Part shown: one piece after another, positions 9,367 through 17,187 of the stretch
How the letters are laid out: every line of letters starts with the position of its first letter
Position numbering within the stretch: the first letter of the stretch is position 1
Assembly (NCBI RefSeq): GCF_004217315.1
Contig: NZ_SGWR01000005.1
Location: forward strand, 124,001 to 188,000
DNA: 64,000 nt
From: Corticibacter populi
GTDB lineage: Bacteria > Pseudomonadota > Gammaproteobacteria > Burkholderiales > Burkholderiaceae_C
Reading direction: 5' to 3'
Position numbers and translations under genes: made by a program
Notes under the pieces: generated by a model
What the model was told of the DNA's origin: nothing
What the model saw: the letters and a program-made list of their open reading frames with translations, nothing else
Databases searched by the model: none

Positions 9367-10566
9367 ATGAACATGCCTCTCAAGAAAATCTCCGCTCACC
9401 GGCACGTTGGTTCGGGGTTGCTGGCCGCAGTCCTGGTTTTGTCCGCCTGCAGCTCGTTGCCTCCTCAGCACCGCAACGCCACGCAGGCACCGGCGACGGT
9501 GGCGACGACCGTCACGGCCGGCAGCTGGGACGCCGTGGTGGCGCAGCTGGGCCAGACCGCCACACGCCTGCGTGCGAATGGCATGGAAGCTGCGCCCGAC
9601 ATCATGACGGCGGTGCTGGACCTGGGCCAGATCCGGGTCAGCTCCTCCAATGAGAACGCCCAGATCACCCGCGTGGGCATCCCCAACCGGATGTCCGGAC
9701 GCTGGACCGAGCCGAGCGGCGATGCCGAGAAGGACCGCCAGCAACGCGAGCGCAACCGTGCCAATGCCAACGGCTATTTCGAAGGGCCGATCGATCTGCG
9801 CTTGCGCTTCACTGAATGGGCACATGCGTTTGCGGTGGTGGCGCCGGACTCCCATGGTCGCGTGCGCCGCAGCCTGCTCTTCTTCAATGCCGAAGGGCGT
9901 GAAATCCTGCGCCTGACGCTGGCCAACACCGCCCATGAGGCGGCCTTCGACCAACTGGTGATGCAGTTCCGCAGCGACGACCAGAGCGCACCACCACTGC
10001 AGCCGGCGGGCACGGCGGCCGGTGCCGCGACACCCGCGGCCGCGCCGACGCCCGATGCGGCCATCGATCTTGCCGCCTATCACGCGGCCTGGAACCAGAT
10101 CACCGACGTGCACCAATTCAATCGCATCCTGCGCGACTTCAAGCTGGGCCGCGAACAGGCATTGCGCCTGGCGCCGCCGGGCAAGACGCGCGAGTTGGCG
10201 CCCGAGTCACTGCAGGCCTTGTTCGACGGGGCAGCGGCGCGTGGTCTGCCGATCATGGTTTTCGTCAGCAATGGCGCGGTCACGCAAATCCATGGCGACC
10301 CGGTTCACGATGTGCGCCGCGTGGGTGACTGGCTGGAGGTGGAGGATCCCACCTCGCTGCTGCGCGTGCGCATCGCCAGGGTGGCTCATGGCTGGCAGAT
10401 CGAGCGCGGCGGCATCTACTCGGTCGACTACTACGATGCCGATGGTCAGTTGGTCACCTCGCTGTTCGGCGTGCGCAGCAGCGCGCATCCGGTACCCACC
10501 GAGTGGATTGACCTGGTCAAGAGCCTGCCGGGTGCCGATGACCATGCTGGTCGGCGCCTGAACTGA
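9367..10566 (+). CDS. HemS/HmuS-like heme protein with a lipoprotein signal peptide
   Basis: About 399 residues. The N-terminus is a type II signal peptide with lipobox LSAC (Cys about 28), so the mature protein should be a lipid-anchored periplasmic or outer-membrane protein. The rest resembles the two-repeat HemS/ChuS/PhuS fold: a first half (about 45-210, with RRSLLFFNAEGREILRLTL), an Ala/Pro-rich linker (about 211-235), and a second half with TDVHQFNRILRDF (His about 249, the position of the family's heme-ligand His), GLPIMVFVSNGAVTQIHGDP, and a closing VTSLFGVR...W segment. Known family members are cytoplasmic heme chaperones or heme-degrading enzymes, so the export signal is unusual. 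The ATG at 9373, 8 bases after GGAA, is an alternative start. Probably co-transcribed with the receptor. Confidence 0.75.
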   Translation: MNMPLKKISAHRHVGSGLLAAVLVLSACSSLPPQHRNATQAPATVATTVTAGSWDAVVAQLGQTATRLRANGMEAAPDIMTAVLDLGQIRVSSSNENAQITRVGIPNRMSGRWTEPSGDAEKDRQQRERNRANANGYFEGPIDLRLRFTEWAHAFAVVAPDSHGRVRRSLLFFNAEGREILRLTLANTAHEAAFDQLVMQFRSDDQSAPPLQPAGTAAGAATPAAAPTPDAAIDLAAYHAAWNQITDVHQFNRILRDFKLGREQALRLAPPGKTRELAPESLQALFDGAAARGLPIMVFVSNGAVTQIHGDPVHDVRRVGDWLEVEDPTSLLRVRIARVAHGWQIERGGIYSVDYYDADGQLVTSLFGVRSSAHPVPTEWIDLVKSLPGADDHAGRRLN

Positions 10567-10618
10567 AGGGCATGCGCTGCGCACCGCCGGTTGTCATCGG
10601 CCAGGCGCAGGAAGAAGA

Positions 10619-10643
10619 AAAGCCGGGCTTCTTGCCCGGCTTT
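10619..10643. terminator. Bidirectional rho-independent terminator
   Basis: Perfect 10-bp stem AAAGCCGGGC / GCCCGGCTTT with loop TTCTT, flanked by an A-run on the left and T-run on the right. It lies between two convergent genes (HemS-like ending at 10566, YncE-like ending at 10705) and can stop transcription from both sides. Confidence 0.9.
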
Positions 10644-10704
10644 CCCATGACAGCGGCCCATACGGTCCGGACCCATGGCCGGACGGCCCGGCCATTCGAA
10701 GGCG

Positions 10705-11874
10705 TCAGAATGCGATGCGCACCACACTTTCGGCACCGCCGCGCTCGGCCTCACGCCCGTTCTTGACGCTGACGTAGAGGACATTGCGCCGGGCATCGAA
10801 GGCCAGGCTGTTGGGATGCTTCGGCAGTTCGAAGGTCTGCAGCAGCGCATGGCTGCGGGCGTCGAACACCGTGACGGTGCCCGCACCGCGATTGGTGACG
10901 AACAGGCGCTGGCGGGCCTCGTCGAGCAGCAGCGCGATCGGGCCGGCACCGGTCGGAATGCTGGCGGTGATGGCGGCGGTGGCCGGATCGAACACCACCA
11001 CACGGTTGCCCGGGGTGGGCACGAAGCCGGGTTCGCTGGCCTGGCGCCGCGCATTGATGGCGTCGAGGCCCTGGTCGGTGGCCAGCAGACGCTGGCCCCG
11101 GGTGTCATAGGCGAGGTTGATGAGCTGGTCGGCCCCCACCGAATGGGACTGCGCGACGGTGAGGTTTTGCGTGTCCACCTCGTAGAGGTTGCCGCGCAGG
11201 TTCGAGACGAAGAGGCGCTGGCCGGCCGCATCGAGCGCAATGCCGGTGGCCACCGGGCCGAAGCCGTCCATCACCTTTTCGAGCTGCAGCGTACGCGTGT
11301 TGATCACATAAAGCGCGCTGCCTTCGCTGCTCAGCCCCGGCGCATAGAGCCGGTGGTGGGCCGCATCGAGCACCAGTTCGCGGAAATGGTGCTCGAATTT
11401 CTCCTTGCCGTCGGCACCGCGAACCTTTGCGGCCAGCGCGATGCGTCCGATGATGCGGCCGCTGGCGGTGTCGATGACGCTGATGGCACCATCAAGGCCA
11501 TGGCTGACATACAGCCGATCCTGGGCATCGTCGAGCACCACGCCGAAGCCGCGCAAGGGGAGCGTGATCTCCGCCTCGATGGCCAGCGTGTCCGGGTTGA
11601 GCCGCAGCACCTTGCTGGCCGGCGCATCATCGCCAAAGCCGCCGGCCGATGCCACGAACACCGCATTCTGGCGGGGCGAGAACGCCAGTTCGTAAAGGGC
11701 TGGCGCAATCTCTGCGCGTCGCACTTGGGCGGTGGTGGCCGCCACATCCGTCGTTGGCGCGGCGGCGGTGCCGGATGGCGGTGTCGGGGTGGTTCCGCAG
11801 GCCGCCAGCGCGCCTGCGGCGGCCAGGCACAGGGCCAGTCGCGTGAAATGGGAAAGAGGTGTGCAATGCATCAT
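10705..11874 (-). CDS. YncE-like beta-propeller lipoprotein
   Basis: A 389-residue protein with a lipoprotein signal (lipobox LAAC, Cys about 26) followed by repeated 40-45-residue blades of the YncE/YVTN type, for example LYVSHGLDGAISVIDTASG, RLFVSNLRGNLYEVDTQN and RLFVTNRGAGTVTVFDARS. E. coli YncE is a periplasmic seven-bladed propeller, derepressed in fur mutants, of debated function. Here it sits convergent to a heme-receptor operon, which fits an iron-related role, but no Fur box was found upstream. AAGGAA stands 5 bases before the ATG at 11874. Between the gene and the next (11875-12102) nothing further was recognised. Confidence 0.82.
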   Translation of the reverse strand: MMHCTPLSHFTRLALCLAAAGALAACGTTPTPPSGTAAAPTTDVAATTAQVRRAEIAPALYELAFSPRQNAVFVASAGGFGDDAPASKVLRLNPDTLAIEAEITLPLRGFGVVLDDAQDRLYVSHGLDGAISVIDTASGRIIGRIALAAKVRGADGKEKFEHHFRELVLDAAHHRLYAPGLSSEGSALYVINTRTLQLEKVMDGFGPVATGIALDAAGQRLFVSNLRGNLYEVDTQNLTVAQSHSVGADQLINLAYDTRGQRLLATDQGLDAINARRQASEPGFVPTPGNRVVVFDPATAAITASIPTGAGPIALLLDEARQRLFVTNRGAGTVTVFDARSHALLQTFELPKHPNSLAFDARRNVLYVSVKNGREAERGGAESVVRIAF

Positions 11875-12102
11875 GCCGGTTCCTTTGAACAGCGTTCAGG
11901 GTCGTGAAGGAAGTGGCTGAGCAGTGGCGCGAGCTCCATCCGTGGCCGCACGAATGGGATGGCGCTGCGATGCGGCAGGCCGGCTGCGGCGCCGGTCGCG
12001 CCCTGCTGTGGCTATGCGAGGAGAGCCTTGAATTGTCGCATCAAATGCACCGCAGCCAAGGCGCTGCATTGGGGGGCGGAAAGAGGCGTATGGCCGAGCA
12101 TT

Positions 12103-12660
12103 TCAGGCCAGCGCCGGAAAGCGCCGGGCAATCGGGTCGCCCGTGTATCGGGCGGCCCAGCCGGCCGGGTCGGTGAACAACCGGATGCAGGTGAACGCGG
12201 GTTGCGGCCCCATGTCGAACCAATGGCGCAGACCGGCGGGCACGGACAGCAGATCGTTCTGCTCGCACTGCAGCGCATGGACCCGTCCCTGCGCATGCAG
12301 CAGAAACAAGCCGCTGCCGGCGACGAAAAAACGCACTTCATCCTCCTCATGGGTGTGCTCACAGAGAAACTTGTCCCGCAGCGCCTGCAATTGCCCGGGC
12401 ATTTGCGTGCCGCTGGCAGCATCAACGCTGATGACGTCTGCACTCCGGTAACCGCGCTCGCGCTGCAGCCGCTCGACCTGCGGTGCGTAGGCCTGCAGCA
12501 CGGCCTCGGGCGGCGCGCCGGGTGGCAGTGGCTGCGTGGCCTCCCAGCGTTCGAAGCGCACGCCCAGGCGTTCCGCAAGGGTGGCAATGACCTCCGGGTC
12601 GGAGGTGTGCAGCAAGGGTGTCTGCGGGTGCTGTTCCAGGTAGATCGTCAGCGTCGTCAT
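12103..12660 (-). CDS. mtnD: Acireductone dioxygenase
   Basis: A 185-residue cupin of the ARD family (usual length about 180), which oxidises acireductone in the methionine salvage pathway; Fe2+ gives the keto acid of methionine plus formate, Ni2+ an off-pathway product. The metal ligands are intact: H102, H104 and E108 in EHTHEEDEVRFF and H146 in GLRHWFD, the spacing of the Klebsiella enzyme. The start is the ATG at 12660 with AGGA nearby; an in-frame extension runs through the terminator of the upstream helicase and is rejected. No other methionine-salvage gene is adjacent, so the gene appears isolated here. Confidence 0.93.
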   Translation of the reverse strand: MTTLTIYLEQHPQTPLLHTSDPEVIATLAERLGVRFERWEATQPLPPGAPPEAVLQAYAPQVERLQRERGYRSADVISVDAASGTQMPGQLQALRDKFLCEHTHEEDEVRFFVAGSGLFLLHAQGRVHALQCEQNDLLSVPAGLRHWFDMGPQPAFTCIRLFTDPAGWAARYTGDPIARRFPALA

Positions 12661-12763
12661 GAGATGTCCTGCGCCCGACGGGGCCTGGCTGATTCTAGGC
12701 GCCTGGTCCTGGCCCGAAAAATGGGCTTTTCTCATATGGATATGCGGGAGAACGTGCGCATGA

Positions 12764-12797
12764 AAAAAGGCAGGTCGCCCAAAGCGCCTGCCTTTTT
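12764..12797 (-). terminator. Rho-independent terminator after the DEAD-box helicase gene
   Basis: Arms AAAAAGGCAGG (12764-12774) and CCTGCCTTTTT (12787-12797) form an 11-bp stem that can extend by an inner CGC/GCG pair. It has U-tracts in both directions, so it closes the helicase transcript before mtnD. Confidence 0.88.
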
Positions 12798-12827
12798 GTA
12801 TTCCAACCGGCCGTGGGCCGGCTGACA

Positions 12828-14816
12828 TCAGCCCTTGTAGGGCGCGCTCTTGCGCGCGCGCACCGGGGCATTGCCGTCGTTGTGGCGCGGGCGGGCACGC
12901 TCGCCATCGTGCCTGCGCGGAGCGGCAGAGCGCTCGCCGGCACCGGCATCGCGGCGGCCGCGCTCACCAAAGCCGCTGGTGTTGCCGGCGTTGGCATTGC
13001 CGCGCCATTCGCCACGGGATTCACCGCGTGCGTCACGGCCATCGCGGCCATCACGTCCTTCGCGCTGCGGGCGTGCGGCATAGCCGTCACGGTTGCCGAA
13101 ACGCTGGTCCGGACGCTGCTCGAAGCGCGGCGCGGCAGGGCGGCTGTCGAAGCGCTGGTCGCGGCCACCGCGTTCGTCGCGTCGATCGAAGCCTTCACGG
13201 CGTTCGAAACCGGTCGCGGGCCGGTCGGCGCCGTTGCGATTGTCGCGGTACGGTGTGTCGCGGCGTGCGCCGCCAAAGCCCTCGCTGCGGCGACCGTCGT
13301 GGCGGTTGCCGCGGCCACCGTCACGGCTGCCCGGGCCACCGGGACGACCCTTGCCGCCACGGTCGCTGCGCCATTCGGGGATGCGCTGCTGCGGCTCCAG
13401 CCCAGGCAGCACGGCGACGCTGAATTTCTGGCGCGTGAACGCTTCGATGTCGGAGATGCGGCGGCGATCGCGGAATTCGGCAAAGGTGATGGCCAGGCCA
13501 TTGCGGCCGGCGCGACCAGTGCGGCCGATGCGGTGGGTGTAATCCTCGGCCTTCATCGGCAGGCCATAGTTGAAGACGTGGGTGATGGTGGGCACGTCGA
13601 TACCGCGGGCGGCCACGTCGGTGGCCACCAGGATCTGGATGCGGCCGTCGCGCAGCGCCGCCAGGCGCCGGCTGCGCAGGCCCTGGCCGAGCGCGCCATG
13701 CAGCGCCACGGCGGAGAAGCCAACTTGCTGCAGGTCTTCGGCCAGCGCATCGCATTCGATCTGGGTGCTGGCGAACACGATGGCCTGGTCGATTTCGGGG
13801 TTGCGCAGCCAGGTATCGAGCAGGCGGCGCTTGTGGTCGGGGCTGTCGGCCCAGAACAGTTTCTGCGTGATGTTCTCGTGCTTTTCCTGCGCGCTGGCCA
13901 CTTCGATGCGCTGCACGTGCTGGCCGCCGTCATGCATGATGCGCATGCCCAGCTGCTGGATGCGCGATGCGAAGGTGGCGCTGAACATCATGGTCTGGCG
14001 GCGCTGGGCGGTGAGCTGGTGCACGGCTTCGAGGTCTTCGGCAAAGCCCAGATCGAGCATGCGATCGGCTTCGTCGATGACGAGGAACTGCACCTCATCG
14101 AGCTTGATCTGGCCGCTGCGCTGCAGGTCCAGCAGACGGCCGGGCGTGGCCACCACCAGATTGGCGTTTTGCAGTTGGGCGATCTGCTTGGGGTAGGGCA
14201 TGCCGCCGATGATGCTGCCTACGCGCACGCCGCGGCAGTGGGTGAGCAGATCGATGGCGTCGCGCGAGACCTGCAGGGCCAGTTCGCGTGTGGGGCACAG
14301 CACCAGGGCGCCGGGCACGGCGGGCTCGAAGCGGCGGTGCATCGGGCTCTTGCGGCGCGGCTTCTTGGGGGCGGGCAGACCTTGCTCGAGGGCTTCGGCC
14401 ACCTTGCGCTCGAAGGCGGCGTGTTCGGCGGCCTTGGCGGCTTCATGGTGGCCGATCAGGGTGTCGAGCACGGGCAGCAGGAAGGCGGCGGTCTTGCCGC
14501 TGCCGGTCCGGCTGGAGACCATCAGGTCCACGTAGTGGCTGTGATCCTTGCTGTCGGCGCCTTCCACCGCGCCTTGCAGGGCCAAGGGGATGGCGCGCAG
14601 CTGGACTTCGGTAGGCTGGGTGTAGCCGAGCTCGACGACGGCCTGCACGAGAGCAGGCGCCAGACCGAGCTGGGTGAACGGCGATGCGGCCAGGGCCGCG
14701 GCCGACGTGTCGATGGTGGTGGCTTCGGGTGAAGCGGATTCGGATGTTGGCGCGGACTGGGCTTGGATGTCAGGCGCGGAGGTGTCGGCAGATTCTGCCA
14801 GGGTAGCTTGATGCAT
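12828..14816 (-). CDS. DEAD-box ATP-dependent RNA helicase with RGG-rich tail (RhlE-like)
   Basis: About 662 residues from the ATG at 14816. All core motifs are visible: Q motif (TQPTEVQLRAIPL), I (SSRTGSGKTAAF), Ia (PTRELALQ), II (DEAD in VIDEADRML), III (SAT in FSATF) and VI (HRIGRTGRAG). Two oddities: about 40 extra, charged residues (ending in LPAPKKPRRKSPMHRRF) lie between motif I and motif Ia, and the last about 190 residues are a basic, Gly/Arg/Asp-rich low-complexity tail (repeats such as GRDGRDGRD). Such tails bind RNA and promote condensates in cold-shock helicases. RhlE/DeaD-type roles in ribosome assembly and RNA decay at low temperature are likely. A long structured leader precedes it. 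An in-frame TTG at 14840 is an alternative start. Confidence 0.92.
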   Translation of the reverse strand: MHQATLAESADTSAPDIQAQSAPTSESASPEATTIDTSAAALAASPFTQLGLAPALVQAVVELGYTQPTEVQLRAIPLALQGAVEGADSKDHSHYVDLMVSSRTGSGKTAAFLLPVLDTLIGHHEAAKAAEHAAFERKVAEALEQGLPAPKKPRRKSPMHRRFEPAVPGALVLCPTRELALQVSRDAIDLLTHCRGVRVGSIIGGMPYPKQIAQLQNANLVVATPGRLLDLQRSGQIKLDEVQFLVIDEADRMLDLGFAEDLEAVHQLTAQRRQTMMFSATFASRIQQLGMRIMHDGGQHVQRIEVASAQEKHENITQKLFWADSPDHKRRLLDTWLRNPEIDQAIVFASTQIECDALAEDLQQVGFSAVALHGALGQGLRSRRLAALRDGRIQILVATDVAARGIDVPTITHVFNYGLPMKAEDYTHRIGRTGRAGRNGLAITFAEFRDRRRISDIEAFTRQKFSVAVLPGLEPQQRIPEWRSDRGGKGRPGGPGSRDGGRGNRHDGRRSEGFGGARRDTPYRDNRNGADRPATGFERREGFDRRDERGGRDQRFDSRPAAPRFEQRPDQRFGNRDGYAARPQREGRDGRDGRDARGESRGEWRGNANAGNTSGFGERGRRDAGAGERSAAPRRHDGERARPRHNDGNAPVRARKSAPYKG

Positions 14817-14970
14817 GTGAGTGGGTCGCAAAGGATTCAACGGCAGGCCGCGCCGGGCAGGGAAGCCGGGGCCTTGCAGATGGATGGAAAAACATCATCC
14901 ATCCAACGGTACCGTGGCCAGGCGGCGATTGCGTCGATGCGCCTGGCGCGGGGGTTGTCCTTGACCAATG

Positions 14971-14991
14971 CGCCAGCAGCTACTGCTGGCG
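14971..14991 (-). promoter_or_regulatory. Strong hairpin in the helicase leader
   Basis: Perfect 9-bp arms CGCCAGCAG / CTGCTGGCG with a CTA loop, about 155 bp upstream of the helicase start; no U-tract, so not a simple terminator. A second inverted repeat (ATGGATG / CATCCAT, 14880-14902) lies nearer the gene. Long structured leaders are common in cold-shock helicase mRNAs; the role here is inferred. Confidence 0.45.
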
Positions 14992-15269
14992 ATCGCTATC
15001 AACCCGGCGAGATAGAAAGATGCGTACGCGCTGCATGCTGTCGGAGCAGATCCGTGGCGCAGCGAAGTGCCGGATTATGCGCGCGGAGGCCAGGATAGGT
15101 TGCGGCAGATGTATTGACCTTCAGTCACAAAGGGTTATGGGGGAGGGGGGAACCGTCTCCATCAATTGTCTGGCGCCTGGGCCGGTTTGCCGGACGGCCC
15201 GGCGCCCTGCCATGCATGCATGCATGATTGTCCGCGGGTTAACACCTAAGAAAATGAACGTATTTTTAT

Positions 15270-15314
15270 GCACAAAAAATAGATTGATGCGTATATTTAT
15301 TTCTGTGCACAAAA
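15270..15314 (+). promoter_or_regulatory. Promoter with GCACAAAA direct repeats before the GntR gene
   Basis: GCACAAAA occurs at 15270-15277 and 15307-15314, 37 bp apart, on either side of TATATT (15292-15297), which could be the -10 box; the first repeat would then cover the -35 and the second the start point. The second copy sits inside the palindrome TGTGCACA. This arrangement fits autoregulation by the GntR protein encoded next, but no footprint data are available here. Confidence 0.4.
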
Positions 15315-15320
15315 TTGTCC

Positions 15321-16034
15321 ATGGCATCAAAGCCAGATGAAGAAAGGTCTGATGTGGTAACCAAGAAGATCGATGGCGAGGCAGAAACGCTGACTGAGCG
15401 TGCGACGCAGTTGCTGGAACACGAGATACTGCATGGCGTGCTGGAGCCGGGCACCAGGCTTGCCGTGCTCGATCTCGCAGACCGGTATGGCATCAGCAGC
15501 AGTCCGATCAGGGAAGCCTTGTCGCGTCTGGTGGCGCAGGACCTGGTCGAGGCAATTGGTCGGCGCGGGTTCCATGTGCGCGCGTTGAGTCACGAGGACT
15601 TGCGCGACATCACTCATGTTCGATTCACGATCGAGCGGGAGGCCCTGCAGTTGTCGATGCGCAACGGTGGTGATGAATGGGAAGCAGCAGTGGTTGCCGC
15701 GCTGCACCGGTTGCAACGCTATGTCGAGCGCAAGGGCGCGGAGTTTGGCTTGGGTGGCGATGAGCTCGACTCGTTGCACTACCAGTTCCACAAGGTGCTC
15801 ATCAGCGGCTCGGGTTCGCGGCGGCTGACGGTGCTGGCCCATGATTTCTACAACCAGGCCTATCGCTATCGCAACATCAACATGAGCGGCTTGAAAGAGC
15901 CGGATGCCTTCATGCAGATGCACCATGTCCTGGCCGAGGCAGCGCTCGGCGAAAACGAGGCGCTGGCGGTGGAGTTGCTGCATGAGCACCTCTATTCCAC
16001 GCTGACAAACATCTATCCCGACAAGGGCGCCTAG
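15321..16034 (+). CDS. GntR family transcriptional regulator (FCD domain)
   Basis: A 237-residue regulator. The N-terminal winged helix-turn-helix of the GntR family is at about residues 22-90 (GTRLAVLDLADRYGISSSP, then IREALSRLVAQDLVEA and RRGFHVRALS); the C-terminal FCD effector domain (about 95-230) has the usual acidic and His positions (FHKVLISGSGSRRL, MHHVLAEAALGENEALAVELLHEH). FadR/VanR-type FCD proteins bind organic acids or acyl compounds. The following 3-hydroxyacyl-CoA dehydrogenase, fatty-acid transporter and fumarylacetoacetase genes are the likely targets. The ATG at 15321 lacks an obvious ribosome site, so a short-leader or leaderless message is possible. Confidence 0.9.
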   Translation: MASKPDEERSDVVTKKIDGEAETLTERATQLLEHEILHGVLEPGTRLAVLDLADRYGISSSPIREALSRLVAQDLVEAIGRRGFHVRALSHEDLRDITHVRFTIEREALQLSMRNGGDEWEAAVVAALHRLQRYVERKGAEFGLGGDELDSLHYQFHKVLISGSGSRRLTVLAHDFYNQAYRYRNINMSGLKEPDAFMQMHHVLAEAALGENEALAVELLHEHLYSTLTNIYPDKGA

Positions 16035-16163
16035 CGCCGTTCGTTACCGAATGGCGTGCCGGACCAGTGGGCGCGGCATCTGGCCATGATGCCGGGGCAC
16101 TGCGTTCACCGGTCGACGACAGCGCCGTTCGGCTTTCCCACCGACACCTTCCATTTCCAGCTT

Positions 16164-16193
16164 CCTGGTCGCACAAGACTGTGCGCAGCCAGG
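16164..16193. promoter_or_regulatory. Inverted repeat upstream of the hydroxyacyl-CoA dehydrogenase gene
   Basis: CGCACA-agac-TGTGCG (16170-16185) with outer CCTGG/CCAGG arms, about 50 bp before the next start codon. The GCACA core is shared with the repeats in front of the GntR gene, so this may be a second operator of the same regulator. Otherwise the 202-bp gap holds nothing recognised. Confidence 0.35.
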
Positions 16194-16236
16194 CTGGCTC
16201 TGCCTGTGTGTCATTTTTTGCAAAGCAGGAGACAAT

Positions 16237-17187
16237 ATGAAAGAAATCAACAACATATCGGTCATTGGTGCCGGCACCATGGGGCATGGCATCGCTGAGG
16301 TGTTTGCCACCGGCGGCTACGCGGTACAGGTCTATGAGCCTCATGCGACGGTGAGAGAAAAGGCCGGCCGTGCCATTCAGGACGAATTGGAACTGCTGGC
16401 TGAAATGGGCCGTATCGATGCTGCAGCCATTCCTGCCATCCTCGCGCGCATTGCCTTCCACGACGATCTGGCGGTAGCGGTTGCGAACAGCGACTTCGTG
16501 ATAGAGGCGATTCCCGAGGACGTGACGCTGAAGCAGGAGCTGTTTGCCAGGCTCGATGCGCTGTGCCCGGCCGAGGCCATCCTGGCCAGCAACACCTCCA
16601 GCCTGAGCCTGCCCGACATGATCAGCACGGTGCGCCCCGAGCGTGTCTCGAACTGCCTGACTTGCCACTGGTACAACCCGGCGCACCTGATTCCGCTGGT
16701 CGAGCTGTCCGACTTCGGCAGCAGCTCCGCGCAGACGCTGGAAGCGGTCGAGGCACTGTTCCGGAAGGTCGGCAAGAAGACCATCCGCGTGCTCAAGGAC
16801 ATTCCCGGCCTGATCGCCAACCGGATTCAGCAAGCCATTGCTCGCGAAGTCTTCTCGCTGATCGAGATGAAGGCCGCCTCGCCCGAGGACATTGACAACG
16901 CGCTCAAGTACGGCCCGGCGTTCCGCTATGCCACCACGGGTCAACTGGAGATCGCCGATTTCGGCGGCATCGACATCTGGTGCACCGTTGGCGACAACCT
17001 GCTGCCGCTGATCAGCGCCGAGCAAAAGGCCAGCGAGCTGTTGCGCCAGAAGATTGCCGAGAACAAGCTGGGGCTGAAGAGCGGCGAAGGGTTCTTCGTC
17101 TACGACCAGGCGCAGCGTCAGGCGGTCACGCGTGACTTCCACACCCGCCTGATCCGCCAGCTCGCGGTCAGCGAGCAGAACCAATGA
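16237..17187 (+). CDS. 3-hydroxyacyl-CoA dehydrogenase family protein
   Basis: A 316-residue NAD-dependent dehydrogenase of the 3-hydroxyacyl-CoA/3-hydroxybutyryl-CoA dehydrogenase family, without enoyl-CoA hydratase fusion. The NAD motif GAGTMGHG is at residues 11-18; then SNTSS, the catalytic-type CHWYNPAHLIPLVEL and DIPGLIANRI start of the helical C-terminal domain. The HWYNP form differs from the common HFFNP, as in carnitine- or gulonate-dehydrogenase relatives, so the substrate may not be a CoA ester. A GGAG site precedes the ATG. Its stop overlaps the transporter start (ATGA at 17184-17187), so the two are translationally coupled and probably serve one substrate. Confidence 0.88.
   Translation: MKEINNISVIGAGTMGHGIAEVFATGGYAVQVYEPHATVREKAGRAIQDELELLAEMGRIDAAAIPAILARIAFHDDLAVAVANSDFVIEAIPEDVTLKQELFARLDALCPAEAILASNTSSLSLPDMISTVRPERVSNCLTCHWYNPAHLIPLVELSDFGSSSAQTLEAVEALFRKVGKKTIRVLKDIPGLIANRIQQAIAREVFSLIEMKAASPEDIDNALKYGPAFRYATTGQLEIADFGGIDIWCTVGDNLLPLISAEQKASELLRQKIAENKLGLKSGEGFFVYDQAQRQAVTRDFHTRLIRQLAVSEQNQ

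Larger units (their letters stand above)
14817..15320. other. 504-bp intergenic region between the helicase (-) and GntR gene (+)
   Basis: No gene is credible here; short open frames lack ribosome sites and family features. It holds two inverted repeats on the helicase-leader side (14880-14902 and 14971-14991), a (CATG)4 tetranucleotide run at 15211-15226, and an AT-rich promoter-like stretch at 15250-15320 with direct GCACAAAA repeats before the GntR gene. Confidence 0.7.

Noticed and set aside
12828-13423. Low-complexity repeats as a possible CRISPR or tandem array
   Set aside because: They encode the Arg/Gly-rich tail of the helicase; unit lengths vary and there are no spacers.
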